NCBI GenBank assembly: GCA_032622095.1
Contig: CP136061.1
Location: 23,004,991 to 23,068,990, forward strand
From: Siphonodentalium dalli
Lineage: Eukaryota > Mollusca > Scaphopoda > Gadilida > Siphonodentaliidae
DNA: 64,000 nucleotides
Direction: 5' to 3'
The notes beneath the pieces were generated by a model. It was not told the DNA's origin and did not search any database. It was given only the letters and a program-made list of their open reading frames with translations. Of this stretch, positions 24,749 through 39,373 are shown one piece after another (within the stretch, counting starts at the first letter, position 1; every line of letters starts with the position of its first letter). The position numbers were made by a program, and so were the translations under genes.

Positions 24749-27165
24749 ATGGCTCTAACCCAGAGATTCATGAGTACAACTCAGGGATTTATGACTTTTC
24801 GAAGGATTTATGGCTCAAACCCCGAGATTCATGACTACAACTCAGGGATTTATGACTTTTTCGAAGGATTTATGGTTCTAACCCAGAGATTCACGAATAG
24901 AACTCAGGGATTTATGACTTTTTCGAAGGATTTATGGTTCTAACCCAGAGATTCATGAATAGAACTCAGGGATTTATGACTTTTTCGAAGGATTTATGGT
25001 TCTAACCCAGAGATTCATGAATAGAACTCAGGGATTTATGACTTTTTCGAAGGAATTATGGCTTTAACCCCGAGATTCATGACTACAACTCAGGGATTTA
25101 TGACTTTTTCGAATGATTTATGGTTCTAACCCAGAGATTCATGACTACAACTCAGGGATTTATGACTTTTTCGAAGGATTTATGGTTCTAACCCAGAGAT
25201 TCATGAATAGAACTCAGGGATTTATGACTTTTTCGAAGGATTTATGGTTCTAACCCAGAGATTCATGAATAGAACTCAGGGATTTATGACTTTTTCGAAG
25301 GATTTATGGCTTTAACCCCGAGATTCATGACTACAACTCAGGGATTTATGACTTTTTCGAAGGATTTATGGCTTTAACCCAGAGATTCATGACTACAACT
25401 CAGGGATTTATGACTTTTTCGAAGGATTTATGGTTCTAATCCAGAGATTCATGAATACAACTCAGGGATTTATGACTTTTTCGAAGGATTTGTGGCTCTA
25501 ACCCAGAGATTCATGAATACAACGCAGGGATTTATGACTTTTTCGAAGGATTTGTGGCTCTAACCCAGAGATTCATGAATACAACGCAAGGATTTATGAC
25601 TTTTTCGAAGGATTTATGGCTCAAACCCCGAGATTCATGACTACAACTCAGTGATTTATGACTTTTTCGAAGGATTTATGGTTCTAACCCAGAGATTCAC
25701 GAATAGAACTCAGGGATTTATGACTTTTTCGAAGGATTTATGGTTCTAACCCAGAGATTCATGAATAGAACTCAGGGATTTATGACTTTTTCGAAGGATT
25801 TATGGTTCTAACCCAGAGATTCATGAATAGAACTCAGGGATTTATGACTTTTTCGAAGGATTTATGGCTTTAACCCCGAGATTCATGACTACAACTCAGG
25901 GATTTATGACTTTTTCGAATGATTTATGGTTCTAACCCAGAGATTCGTGAATACAACTAAGGGATTTATGACTTTTTCGAAGGATTTATGGTTCTAACCC
26001 AGAGATTCATGAATAGAACTCAGGGATTTATGACTTTTTCGAAGGATTTATGGTTCTAACCCAGAGATTCATGAATAGAACTCAGGGATTTATGACTTTT
26101 TCGAAGGATTTATGGCTTTAATCCCGAGATTCATGACTACAACTCAGGGATTTATGACTTTTTCGAAGGATTTATGGCTTTAACCCCGAGATTCATGACT
26201 ACAACTCAGGGATTTATGACTTTTTCGAAGGAATTATGGTTCTAACCCAGAGATTCATGAATACAACTCAGGGATTTATGACTTTTTCGAAGGATTTGTG
26301 GCTCTAACCCAGAGATTCATGAATACAACGCAGGGATTTATGACTTTTTCGAAGGATTTGTGGCTCTAACCCAGAGATTCATGAATACAACGCAAGGATT
26401 TATGACTTTTTCGAAGGATTTATGGCTCAAACCCCGAGATTCATGACTACAACTCAGGGATTTATGACTTTTTCGAAGGATTTATGGTTCTATCCCAGAG
26501 ATTCACGAATAGAACTCAGGGATTTATGACTTTTTCGAAGGATTTATGGTTCTAACCCAGAGATTCATGAATAGAACTCAGGGATTTATGACTTTTTCGA
26601 AGGATTTATGGTTCTAACCCAGAGATTCATGAATAGAACTCAGGGATTTATGACTTTTTCGAAGGATTTATGGCTTTAACCACGAGATTCATGACTACAA
26701 CTCAGGGATTTATGACTTCTTCGAAGGATTTATGGTTCTAACCCAGAGATTCATGAATACAACTCAGGGATTTATGACTTTTTCGAAGGATTTGTGGCTC
26801 TAACCCAGAGATTCACTATTACAACTCAGGGATTTATGACTTTTTCGAAGGATTTGTGGCTCTAACCCAGAGATTCATGAATACAACGCAGGGATTTATG
26901 ACTTGTTCGAAGGATTTGTGGCTCTAACCCAGAGATTCATGACTACAACTCAGGGATTTATGACTTTTTCGAAGGATTTATGGTTCTAACCCAGAGATTC
27001 ATGAATAGAACTCAGGGATTTATGACTTTTTCGAAGGATTTATGGTTCTAACCCAGAGATTCATGAATAGAACTCAGGGATTTATGACTTTTTCGAAGGA
27101 TTTATGGTTCTAACCCAGAGATTCATGAATAGAACTCATGGATTTATGACTTTTTCGAAGGATTT
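24749..27165. repeat. 39-monomer HOR of Block III, 2,417 bp
   Basis: Runs from one gagtacaac plus 61-bp monomer marker to the next; 39 x 62 minus 1. It is marked by cgaatgattt (near 25,110 and 25,917) and ggaattatgg, and its second half borrows the Block II string ctatccc/cacgaat, ccacgag, gacttcttcg, cactattac. The change from Block II begins at 24,557 with a run of gaatag monomers. Confidence 0.78.
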
Positions 27166-29210
27166 GTGGCTCTAACCCAGAGATTCATGAGTACAACTCA
27201 GGGATTTATGACTTTTCGAAGGATTTATGGCTCAAACCCCGAGATTCATGACTACAACTCAGGGATTTATGACTTTTTCGAAGGATTTATGGTTCTAACC
27301 CAGAGATTCACGAATAGAACTCAGGGATTTATGACTTTTTCGAAGGATTTATGGTTCTAACCCAGAGATTCATGAATAGAACTCAGGGATTTATGACTTT
27401 TTCGAAGGATTTATGGTTCTAACCCAGAGATTCATGAATAGAACTCAGGGATTTATGACTTTTTCGAAGGATTTATGGCTTTAACCCCGAGATTCATGAC
27501 TACAACTCAGGGATTTATGACTTTTTCGAATGATTTACGGTTCTAACCCAGAGATTCATGAATACAACTAAGGGATTTATGACTTTTTCGAAGGATTTAT
27601 GGTTCTAACCTAGAGATTCATGAATAGAACTCAGGGATTTATGACTTTTTCGAAGGATTTATGGTTCTAACCCAGAGATTCATGAATAGAACTCAGGGAT
27701 TTATGACTTTTTCGAAGGATTTATGGCTCAAACCCCGAGATTCATGACTACAACTCAGGGATTTATGACTTTTTCGAAGGATTTATGGTTCTAACCCAGA
27801 GATTCACGAATAGAACTCAGGGATTTATGACTTTTTCGAAGGATTTAAGGTTCTAACCCAGAGATTCATGAATAGAACTCAGGGATTTATGACTTTTTCG
27901 AAGGATTTATGGCATTAACTCCGAGATTCATGACTACAACTCAGGGATTTATGACTTTTTCGAATGATTTATGGTTCTAACCCAGAGATTCATGAATACA
28001 ACTAAGGGATTTATGACTTTTTCGAAGGATTTATGGTTCTAACCCAGAGATTCATGAATAGAACTCAGGGATTTATGACTTTTTCGAAGGATTTATGGTT
28101 CTAACCCAGAGATTCATGAATAGAACTCAGGGATTTATGACTTTTTCGAAGGATTTATGGCTTTAACCCCGAGATTCATGACTACAACTCAGGGATTTAT
28201 GACTTTTTCGAAGGATTTATGGCTTTAACCCCGAGATTCATGACTACAACTCAGGGATTTATGACTTTTTCGAAGGAATTATGGTTCTAACCCAGAGATT
28301 CATGAATACAACTCAGGGATTTATGACTTTTTCGAAGGATTTGTGGCTCTAACCCAGAGATTCATGAATACAACGCAGGGATTTATGACTTTTTCGAAGG
28401 ATTTGTGGCTCTAACCCAGAGATTCATGAATACAACGCAAGGATTTATGACTTTTTCGAAGGATTTATGGCTCAAACCCCGAGATTCATGACTACAACTC
28501 AGGGATTTATGACGTTTTCGAAGGATTTATGGTTCTATCCCAGAGATTCACGAATAGAACTCAGGGATTTATGACTTTTTCGAAGGATTTATGGTTCTAA
28601 CCCAGAGATTCATGAATAGAACTCAGGGATTTATGACTTTTTCGAAGGATTTATGGTTCTAACCCAGAGATTCATGAATAGAACTCAGGGATTTATGACT
28701 TTTTCGAAGGATTTATGGCTTTAACCACGAGATTCATGACTACAACTCAGGGATTTATGACTTCTTCGAAGGATTTATGGTTCTAACCCAGAGATTCATG
28801 AATACAACTCAGGGATTTATGACTTTTTCGAAGGATTTGTGGCTCTAACCCAGAGATTCATTATTACAACTCAGGGATTTATGACTTTTTCGAAGGATTT
28901 GTGGCTCTAACCCAGAGATTCATGAATACAACGCAGGGATTTATGACTTTTTCGAAGGATTTGTGGCTCTAACCCAGAGATTCATGACTACAACTCAGGG
29001 ATTTATGACTTTTTCGAAGGATTTATGGTTCTAACCCAGAGATTCATGAATAGAACTCAGGGATTTATGACTTTTTCGAAGGATTTATGGTTCTAACCCA
29101 GAGATTCATGAATAGAACTCAGGGATTTATGACTTTTTCGAAGGATTTATGGTTCTAACCCAGAGATTCATGAATAGAACTCAGGGATTTATGACTTTTT
29201 CGAAGGATTT
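27166..29210. repeat. 33-monomer HOR of Block III, 2,045 bp
   Basis: 33 x 62 minus 1, beginning with the gagtacaac marker and its 61-bp monomer (27,213-27,273). It contains cgaatgattt words near 27,528 and 27,961 and the same borrowed Block II string (ctatccc near 28,533, gacttcttcg near 28,760, cattattac near 28,857). Confidence 0.78.
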
Positions 29211-31379
29211 ATGGCTCTAACCCAGAGATTCATGAGTACAACTCAGGGATTTATGACTTTTCGAAGGATTTATGGCTCAAACCCCGAGATTCATGACTAC
29301 AACTCAGGGATTTATGACTTTTTCGAAGGATTTATGGTTCTAACCCAGAGATTCACGAATAGAACTCAGGGATTTATGACTTTTTCGAAGGATTTATTGT
29401 TCTAACCCAGAGATTCATGAATAGAACTCAGGGATTTATGACTTTTTCGAAGGATTTATTGTTCTAACCCAGAGATTCATGAATAGAACTCAGGGATTTA
29501 TGACTTTTTCGAAGGATTTATGGCTTTAACCCCGAGATTCATGACTACAACTCAGGGATTTATGACTTTTTCGAATGATTTACGGTTCTAACCCAGAGAT
29601 TCACGAATTCAACTAAGGGATTTATGACTTTTTCGAAGGATTTATGGTTCTAACCCAGAGATTCATGAATAGAACTCAGGGATTTATGACTTTTTCGACG
29701 GATTTATGGTTCTAACCCAGAGATTCATGAATAGAACTCAGGGATTTATGACTTTTTCGAAGGATTTATGGCTCAAACCCCGAGATTCATGACTACAACT
29801 CAGGGATTTATGACTTTTTCGAAGGATTTATTGTTCTAACCCAGAGATTCACGAATAGAACTCAGGGATTTATGACTTTTTCGAAGGATTTATGGTTCTA
29901 ACCCAGAGATTCATGAATAGAACTCAGGGATTTATGACTTTTTCGAAGGATTTATGGTTCTAACCCAGAGATTCATGAATAGAACTCAGGGATTTATGAC
30001 TTTTTCGAAGGATTTATGGCTTTAACCCCGAGATTCATGACTACAACTCAGGGATTTATGACTTTTTCGAATGATTTATGGTTCTAACCCAGAGATTCAT
30101 GAATACAACTAAGGGATTTATGACTTTTTCGAAGGATTTATGGTTCTAACCCAGAGATTCATGAATAGAACTCAGGGATTTATGACTTTTTCGAAGGATT
30201 TATGGTTCTAACCCAGAGATTCATGAATAGAACTCAGGGATTTATGACTTTTTCGAAGGATTTATGGCTTTAACCCCGAGATTCATGACTACAACTCAGG
30301 GATTTATGACTTTTTCGAAGGATTTATGGCTTTAACCCCGAGATTCATGACTACAACTCAGGGATTTATGACTTTTTCGAAGGAATTATGGTTCTAACCC
30401 AGAGATTCATGAATACAACTCAGGGATTTATGACTTTTTCGAAGGATTTGTGGCTCTAACCCAGAGATTCATGAATACAACGCAGGGATTTATGACTTTT
30501 TCGAAGGATTTGTGGCTCTAACCCAGAGATTCATGAATACAATGCAAGGATTTATGACTTTTTCGAAGGATTTATGGCTCAAACCCCGAGATTCATGACT
30601 ACAACTCAGGGATTTATGACTTTTTCGAAGGATTTATGGTTCTATCCCAGAGATTCACGAATAGAACTCAGGGATTTATGACTTTTTCGAAGGATTTATG
30701 GTTCTAACCCAGAGATTCATGAATAGAACTCAGGGATTTATGACTTTTTCGAAGGATTTATGGTTCTAACCCAGAGATTCATGAATAGAACTCAGGGATT
30801 TATGACTTTTTCGAAGGATTTATGGCTTTAACCACGAGATTCATGACTACAACTCAGGGATTTATGACTTCTTCGAAGGATTTATGGTTCTAACCCAGAG
30901 ATTCATGAATACAACTCAGGGATTTATGACTTTTTCGAAGGATTTGTGGCTCTAACCCAGAGATTCATTATTACAACTCAGGGATTTATGACTTTTTCGA
31001 AGGATTTGTTGCTCTAACCCAGAGATTCATGAATACAACGCAGGGATTTATGACTTTTTCGAAGGATTTGTGGCTCTAACCCAGAGATTCATGAATACAA
31101 CGCAAGGATTTATGACTTTTTCGAAGGATTTATGGGTTTAACCCCGAGATTCATGACTACAACTCAGGGATTTATGACTTTTTCGAAGGATTTATGGTTC
31201 TAACCCAGAGATTCATGAATACAACTCAGGGATTTATGACTTTTTCGAAGGATTTGTGGCTCTAACCCAGAGATTCATGAATACAACGCAGGGATTTATG
31301 ACTTTTTCGAAGGATTTATGGCTCTAACCCAGAGATTCATGAATAGAACTCAGGGATTTATGACTTTTTCGAAGGATTT
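29211..31379. repeat. 35-monomer HOR of Block III, 2,169 bp
   Basis: 35 x 62 minus 1, from the gagtacaac marker (61-bp monomer 29,258-29,318) to the next 61-bp-containing unit. It carries private variants such as gatttattgttc (near 29,394, 29,455 and 29,827) and gacggatttatgg near 29,697, plus the ctatccc to cattattac string near 30,644-30,970. Confidence 0.76.
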
Positions 31380-31839
31380 ATGGCTCTAACCCAGAGATTC
31401 ATGAATACAACTCAGGGATTTATGACTTTTCGAAGGATTTATGGCTCAAACCCCGAGATTCATGACTACAACTCAGGGATTTATGACTTTTTCGAAGGAT
31501 TTATGGTTCTAACCCAGAGATTCACGAATAGAACTCAGGGATTTATGACTTTTTCGAAGGATTTATGGTTCTAACCCAGAGATTCATGAATAGAACTCAG
31601 GGATTTATGACTTTTTTGAAGGATTTATGGCTTTAACCCCGAGATTCATTACTACAACTCAGGGATTTATGACTTTTTCGAAGGATTTATGGTTCTAACC
31701 CAGAGATTCATGAATACAACTCAGGGATTTATGACTTTTTCGAATGATTTGTGGCTCTAACCCAGAGATTCATGACTACAACTCAGGGATTTATGACTTT
31801 TTCGAAGGATTTGTGGCTCTAACCCAGAGATTCATGAAT

Positions 31840-33485
31840 ACAACGCAAGGATTTATGACCTTTTCGAAGGATTTATGGCTCTAACCCCAAGATTCATGAC
31901 TACAACTCAGGGATTTATGACTTTTTCGAAGGATTTATGGTTCTAACCCAGAGATTCATGAATAGAACTCAGGGATTTATGACTTTTTCGAAGGATTTAT
32001 GGTTCTAACCCAGAGATTCATGAATAGAACTCTGGGATTTATGACTTTTTCGAAGGATTTATGGCTTTTACCCCGAGATTCATGACTACAACTCAGGGAT
32101 TTATGACTTTTTCGAAGGATTTATGGTTCTAACCCAGAGATTCATGAATACAACTCAGGGATTTATGACTTTTTCGAAGGATTTGTGGCTCTAACCCAGA
32201 GATTCATGAATACAACGCAGGGATTTATGACTTTTTCGAAGGATTTATGGCTCTAACCCAGAGATTCATGAATACAACGCAAGGATTTATGACTTTTTCG
32301 AAGGATTTATGGCTCAAACCCCGAAATTCATGACTACAACTCAGGGATTTATGACGTTTTTGAAGGATTTATGGTTCTAACCCAGAGATTCACGAATAGA
32401 ACTCAGGGATTTATGACATTTTCGAAGGATTTATGGTTCTAACCCAGAGATTCATGAATAGAACTCAGGGATTTATGACTTTTTCGAAGGATTTATGGTT
32501 CTAACCCAGAGATTCATGAATAGAACTCAGGGATTTATGACTTTTTCGAAGGATTTATGGCTTTAACCCCGAGATTCATGACTACAACTCAGGGATTTAT
32601 GACTTTTTCGAAGGATTTATGGTTCTAACCCAGAGATTCATGAATACAACTCAGGGATTTATGACTTTTTCGAAGGATTTGTGGCTCTAAACCAGAGATT
32701 CATGATTACAACTCAGGGATTTATGACTTTTTCGAAGGATTTGTGGCTCTAACCCAGAGATTCATGAATACAACGCAAGGATTTATGACCTTTTCGAAGG
32801 ATTTATGGCTCTAACCCCAAGATTCATGACTACAACTCAGGGATTTATGACTTTTTCGAAGGATTTATGGTTCTAACCCAGAGATTCATGAATAGAACTC
32901 AGGGATTTATGACTTTTTCGAAGGATTTATGGTTCTAACCCAGAGATTCATGAATAGAACTCAGGGATTTATGACTTTTTCGAAGGATTTATGGTTCTAA
33001 CCCAGAGATTCATGAATACAACTCAGGGATTTATGACTTTTTTGAAGGATTTGTGGCTCTAACCCAGAGATTCATGATTACAACTCAGGGATTTATGACT
33101 TTTTCGAAGGATTTGTGGCTCTAACCCAGAGATTCATGAATACAACTCAGGGATTTATGACTTTTCGAAGGATTTATGGCTCAAACCCCGAGATTCATGA
33201 CTACAACTCAGGGATTTATGACTTTTTCGAAGGATTTATGGTTCTAACCCAGAGATTCACGAATAGAACTCAGGGATTTATGACTTTTTCGAAGGATTTA
33301 TGGTTCTAACCCAGAGATTCATGAATAGAACTCAGGGATTTATGACTTTTTCGAAGGATTTATGGTTCTAACCCAGAGATTCATGAATAGAACTCAGGGA
33401 TTTATGACTTTTTCGAAGGATTTATGGCTTTAACCCCGAGATTCATGACTACAACTCAGGGATTTATGACTTTTTCGAAGGATTT
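31840..33485. repeat. Segmental copy (offset 9,667/9,668 bp), left member
   Basis: Matches 41,507-43,153. Shared rare words include aactctgggattt (32,031 and 41,698), gacgtttttgaagg (near 32,353 and 42,021) and gacattttcg after cacgaat. The offset grows by one base after the extra C in the 63-bp monomer of the right member. Private changes include ctctaaaccagag near 32,690. Confidence 0.82.
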
Positions 33486-33733
33486 ATGGTTCTAACCCAG
33501 AGATTCATGAATACAACTCAGGGATTTATGACTTTTTCGATTGATTTATGGTTCTAACCCAGAGATTCATGAATACAACTCAGGGATTTATGACTTTTTC
33601 GAAGGATTTGTGGTTCTAACCCAGAGATTCATGATTACAACTCAGGGATTTATGACTTTTTCGAAGGATTTGTGACTCTAACCCAGAGATTCATGAATAC
33701 AACTCAGGGATTTATGACTTTTTCGAAGGATTT

Positions 33734-36700
33734 GTGGCTCTAACCCAGAGATTCATGATTACAACTCAGGGATTTATGACTTTTTCGAAGGATTTGTGGC
33801 TCTAACCCAGAGATTCATGAATACAACGCAGGGATTTATGACTTTTTCGAAGGATTTGTGGCTCTAACCCAGAGATTCGTGAATACAACGCAAGGATTTA
33901 TGACCTTTTCGAAGGATTTATGGCTCTAACCCCGAGATTCATGACTACAACTCAGGGATTTATGACTTTTTCGAAGGATTTATGGTTCTAACCCAGAGAT
34001 TCATGAATAGAACTCAGGGATTTATGACTTTTTCGAAGGATTTATGGTTCTAACCCAGAGATTCATGAATAGAACTCAGGGATTTATGACTTTTTCGAAG
34101 GATTTATGGTTCTAACCCAGAGATTCATGAATAGAACTCAGGGATTTATGACTTTTTCGAAGGATTTATGGCTTTAACCCCGAGATTCATGACTACAACT
34201 CAGGGATTTATGACTTTTTCGAAGGATTTGTGGCTCTAACCCAGAGATTCATGAATACAACGCAGGGATTTATGACTTTTTCGAAGGATTTATGGCTCTA
34301 ACCCAGAGATTCATGAATACAACGCAAGGATTTATAACTTTTTCGAAGGATTTATGGCTCAAACCCCGAGATTCATGACTACAACTCAGGGATTTATGAC
34401 TTTTTTGAAGGATTTATGGTTCTAATCCAGAGATTCACGAATAGAACTCAGGGATTTATGACTTTTTCGAAGGATTTATGGTTCTAACCCAGAGATTCAT
34501 GAATAGAACTCAGGGATTTATGACTTTTTCGAAGGATTTATGGTTCTAACCCAGAGATTCATGAATATAACTCAGGGATTTATGACTTTTTCGAAGGATT
34601 TATGGCTTTAACCCCGAGATTCATGACTACAACTCAGGGATTTATGACTTTTTCGAAGGATTTATGGTTCTAACCCAGAGATTCATGAATACAACTCAGG
34701 GATTTATGACTTTTTCGAAGGATTTGTGGCTCTAACCCAGAGATTCATGATTACAACTCAGGGATTTATGACTTTTTCGAAGGATTTGTGGCTCTAACCC
34801 AGAGATTCATAAATACAACGCAAGGATTTATGACCTTTTCGAAGGATTTATGGCTCTAACCCCAAGATTCATGACTACAACTCAGGGATTTATGACTTTT
34901 TCGAAGGATTTATGGTTCTAACCCAGAGATTCATGAATAGAACTCAGGGATTTATGACTTTTTCGAAGGATTTATGGTTCTAACCCAGAGATTCATGAAT
35001 AGAACTCAGGGATTTATGACTTTTTCGAAGGATTTATGGTTCTAACCCAGAGATTCATAAATAGAACTCAGGGATTTATGACTTTTTCGAAGGATTTATG
35101 GCTTTAACCCCGAGATTCATGACTACAACTCAGGGATTTATGACTTTTTCGAAGGATTTATGGTTCTAACCCAGAGATTCATGAATACAACTCAGGGATT
35201 TATGACTTTTTCGAAGGATTTATGGTTCTAACCCAGAGATTCATGAATACAACTCAGGGATTTATGACTTTTTCGAAGGATTTGTGGCTCTAACCCAGAG
35301 ATTCATGATTACAACTCAGGGATTTATGACTTTTTCGAAGGATTTGTGGCTCTAACCCAGAGATTCATGAATACAACGCAAGGATTTATGACCTTTTCGA
35401 AGGATTTATGGCTCTAACCCCAAGATTCATGACTACAACTCAGGGATTTATGACTTTTTCGAAGGATTTATTGTTCTAACCCAGAGATTCATGAATAGAA
35501 CTCAGGGATTTATAACTTTTTCGAAGGATTTATGGTTCTAACCCAGAGATTCATGAATAGAACTCAGGGATTTATGACTTTTTCGAAGGATTTATGGTTC
35601 TAACCCAGAGATTCATGAATAGAACTCAGGGATTTATGACTTTTTCGAAGGATTTATGGCTTTAACCCCGAGATTCATGACTACAACTCAGGGATTTATG
35701 ACTTTTTCGAAGGATTTATGGTTCTAACCCAGAGATTCATGAATACAACTCAGGGATTTATGACTTTTTCGAAGGATTTGTGGCTCTAACCCAGAGATTC
35801 ATGATTACAACTCAGGGATTTATGACTTTTTCGAAGGATTTGTAGCTCTAACCCAGAGATTCATGAACACAACTCAGGGATTTATGACGTTTCGAAGGAT
35901 TTATGGCTCAAACCCCGAGATTCATGACTACAACTCAGGGATTTATGACTTTTTTGAAGGATTTATGGTTCTAACCCAGAGATTCACGAATAGAACTCAG
36001 GGATTTATGACTTTTTCGAAGGATTTATGGTTCTAACCCAGAGATTCATGAATAGAACTCAGGGATTTATGACTTTTTCGAAGGATTTATGGTTCTAACC
36101 CAGAGATTCATGAATAGAACTCAGGGATTTATGACTTTTTCGAAGGATTTATGGCTTTAACCCCGAGATTCATGACTACAACTCAGGGATTTATGACTTT
36201 TTCGAAGGATTTATGGTTCTAACCCAGAGATTCATGAATACAACTCAGGGATTTATGACTTTTTCGAAGGATTTATGGTTCTAACCCAGAGATTCATGAA
36301 TAGAACTCATGGATTTATGACTTTTTCGAAGGATTTATGGCTTTAACCCCGAGATTCATGACTACAACTCAGGGATTTATGACTTTTTCGAAGGATTTAT
36401 GGTTCTAACCCAGAGATTCAAGAATACAACTCAGGGATTTATGACTTTTTCGAAGGATTTGTGGCTCTAACCCAGAGATTCATGATTACAACTCAGGGAT
36501 TTATGACTTTTTCGAAGGATTTGTGGCTCTAACCCAGAGATTCATGAATACAACGCAAGGATTTATGACCTTTTCGAAGGATTTATGGCTCTAACCCCAA
36601 GATTCATGACTACAACTCAGGGATTTATGACTTTTTCGAAGGATTTATGGTTCTAACCCAGAGATTCATGAATAGAACTCAGGGATTTATGACTTTTTCG

Positions 36701-37683
36701 AAGGATTTATGGTTCTAACCCAGAGATTCATGAATAGAACTCAGGGATTTATGACTTTTTCGAAGGATTTATGGTTCTAACCCAGAGATTCATGAATAGA
36801 ACTCAGGGATTTATGACTTTTTCGAAGGATTTATGGCTTTAACCCCGAGATTCATGACTACAACTCAGGGATTTATGACTTTTTCGAAGGATTTATGGTT
36901 CTAACCCAGAGATTCATGAATACAACTCAGGGATTTATGACTTTTTCGAAGGATTTATGGTTCTAACCCAGAGATTCATGAATACAACTCAGGGATTTAT
37001 GACTTTTTCGAAGGATTTGTGGCTCTAACCCAGAGATTCATGATTACAACTCAGGGATTTATGACTTTTTCGAAGGATTTGTGGCTCTAACCCAGAGATT
37101 CATGAATACAACTCAGGGATTTATGACTTTTCGAAGGATTTATGGCTCAAACCTCGAGATTCATGAATACAACTCAGGGATTTATGACTTTTTCGAAGGA
37201 TTTATGGTTCTAACCCAGAGATTCACGAATAGAACTCAGGGATTTATGACTTTTTCGAAGGATTTATGGTTCTAACCCAGAGATTCATGAATAGAACTCA
37301 GGGATTTATGACTTTTTCGAAGGATTTATGGTTCTAACCCAGAGATTCATGAATAGAACTCAGGGATTTATGACTTTTTCGAAGGATTTATGGCTTTAAC
37401 CCCGAGATTCATGACTACAACTCAGGGATTTATGACTTTTTCGAAGGATTTATGGTTCTAACCCAGAGATTCATGAATACAACTCAGGGATTTATGACTT
37501 TTTCGAAGGATTTGTGGCTCTAACCCAGAGATTCATTATTACAACTCAGGGATTTATGACTTTTTCGAAGGATTTGTGGCTCTAACCCAGAGATTCATGA
37601 ATACAACGCAGGGATTTATGACTTTTTCGAAGGATTTGTGGCTCTAACCCAGAGATTCATGAATACAACGCAAGGATTTATGA
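33734..37683. repeat. Segmental copy (offset 9,420/9,421 bp), left member
   Basis: Matches 43,154-47,104, including ctaatccagagattcacg (34,423 and 43,844), tgtagctc followed by gacgtttcg (35,889 and 45,310) and ttcaagaatac. Private differences are several, for example tattgttc near 35,470, tataac near 35,512 and gaacacaac near 35,867, so this duplication is older than those at 10,731 and 49,921. Confidence 0.82.
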
Positions 37684-39373
37684 CATTTTCGAAGGATTTA
37701 TGGCTCTAACCCCGAGATTCATGACTACAACTCAGGGATTTATGACTTTTTCGAAGGATTTATGGTTCTAACCCAGAGATTCATGAATAGAACTCAGGGA
37801 TTTATGACTTTTTCGAAGGATTTATGGTTCTAACCCAGAGATTAATGAATAGAACTGAGGGATTTATGACTTTTTCGAAGGATTTATGGTTCTAACCCAG
37901 AGATTCATGAATACAACGCAGGGATTTATGACTTTTTCGAAGGATTTGTGGCTCTAACCCAGAGATTCGTGAATACAACGCAAGGATTTATGACCTTTTC
38001 GAAGGATTTATGGCTCTAACCCCGAGATTCATGACTACAACTCAGGGATTTATGACTTTTTCGAAGGATTTATGGTTCTAACCCAGAGATTCATGAATAG
38101 AACTCAGGGATTTATGACTTTTTCGAAGGATTTATGGTTCTAACCCAGAGATTCATGAATAGAACTCAGGGATTTATGACTTTTTCGAAGGATTTATGGC
38201 TTTAACCCCGAGATTCATGACTACAACTCGGGGATTTATGACTTTTTCGAAGGATTTATGGTTCTAACCCAGAGATTCATGAATACAACTCAGGGATTTA
38301 TGACTTTTTCGAAGGATTTGTGGCTCTAACCCAGAGATTCATGAATACAACGCAGGGATTTATGACTTTTTCGAAGGATTTATGGCTCTAACCCAGAGAT
38401 TCATGAATACAACGCAAGGATTTATGACTTTTTCGAAGGATTTATGGCTCAAACCCCGAGATTCATGACTACAACTCAGGGATTTATGACTTTTTTGAAG
38501 GATTTATGGTTCTAACCCAGAGATTCACGAATAGAACTCAGGGATTTATGACTTTTTCGAAGGATTTATGGTTCTAACCCAGAGATTCATGAATAGAACT
38601 CAGGGATTTATGACTTTTTCGAAGGATTTATGGTTCTAACCCAGAGATTCATGAATAGAACTCAGGGATTTATGACTTTTTCGAAGGATTTATGGCTTTT
38701 ACCCCGAGATTCATGACTACAACTCAGGGATTTATGACTTTTTCGATGGATTTATGGTTCTAACCCAGAGATTCATTAATACAACTCAGGGATTTATGAC
38801 TTTTTCGAAGGATTTGTGGCTCTAACCCAGAGATTCATGATTACAACTCAGGGATTTATGACTTTTTCGAAGGATTTGTGGCTCTAACCCAGAGATTCAT
38901 GAATACAACGCAAGGATTTATGACCTTTTCGAAGGATTTATGGCTCTAACCCCAAGATTCATGACTACAACTCAGGGATTTATGACTTTTTCGAAGGATT
39001 TATGGTTCTAACCCAGAGATTCATGAATAGAACTCAGGGATTTATGACTTTTTCGAAGGATTTATGGTTCTAACCCAGAGATTCATGAATAGAACTCAGG
39101 GATTTATGACTTTTTCGAAGGATTTATGGTTCTAACCCAGAGATTCATGAATAGAACTCAGGGATTTATGACTTTTTCGAAGGATTTATGGCTCTAACCC
39201 AGAGATTCATGACTACAACTCAGGGATTTATGACTTTTTCGAAGGATTTATGGTTCTAACCCAGAGATTCATGAATACAACTCAGGGATTTATGACTTTT
39301 TCGAAGGATTTGTGGCTCTAACCCAGAGATTCATGATTACAACTCAGGGATTTATGACTTTTTCGAAGGATTT

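Noticed and set aside
24749-24943. Recurrent 64-codon open frames (seventeen complete near-identical copies from 4,602 to 61,132, plus one cut by the right edge at 63,851).
   Set aside because: These frames are a by-product of the satellite. With 62-bp monomers the frame shifts at every copy and closes at the TAA of CTAACCC, or at TAG in gaatag. A 61-bp monomer shifts the frame the other way and lets it stay open across about three monomers. The copies track the 61-bp monomers, start with ATG or GTG inside the repeat, have no separate upstream signal, and their protein shows only the seven-residue echo of the 21-bp subrepeat.
35842-36036. Apparent loss of the start codon (GTG to GTA, tgtagctc) near 35,842, 45,263 and 47,307, looking like pseudogenes of the 64-codon frames.
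   Set aside because: The parent frames are not genes, so this is simply a shared monomer variant linked to gacgtttcg.
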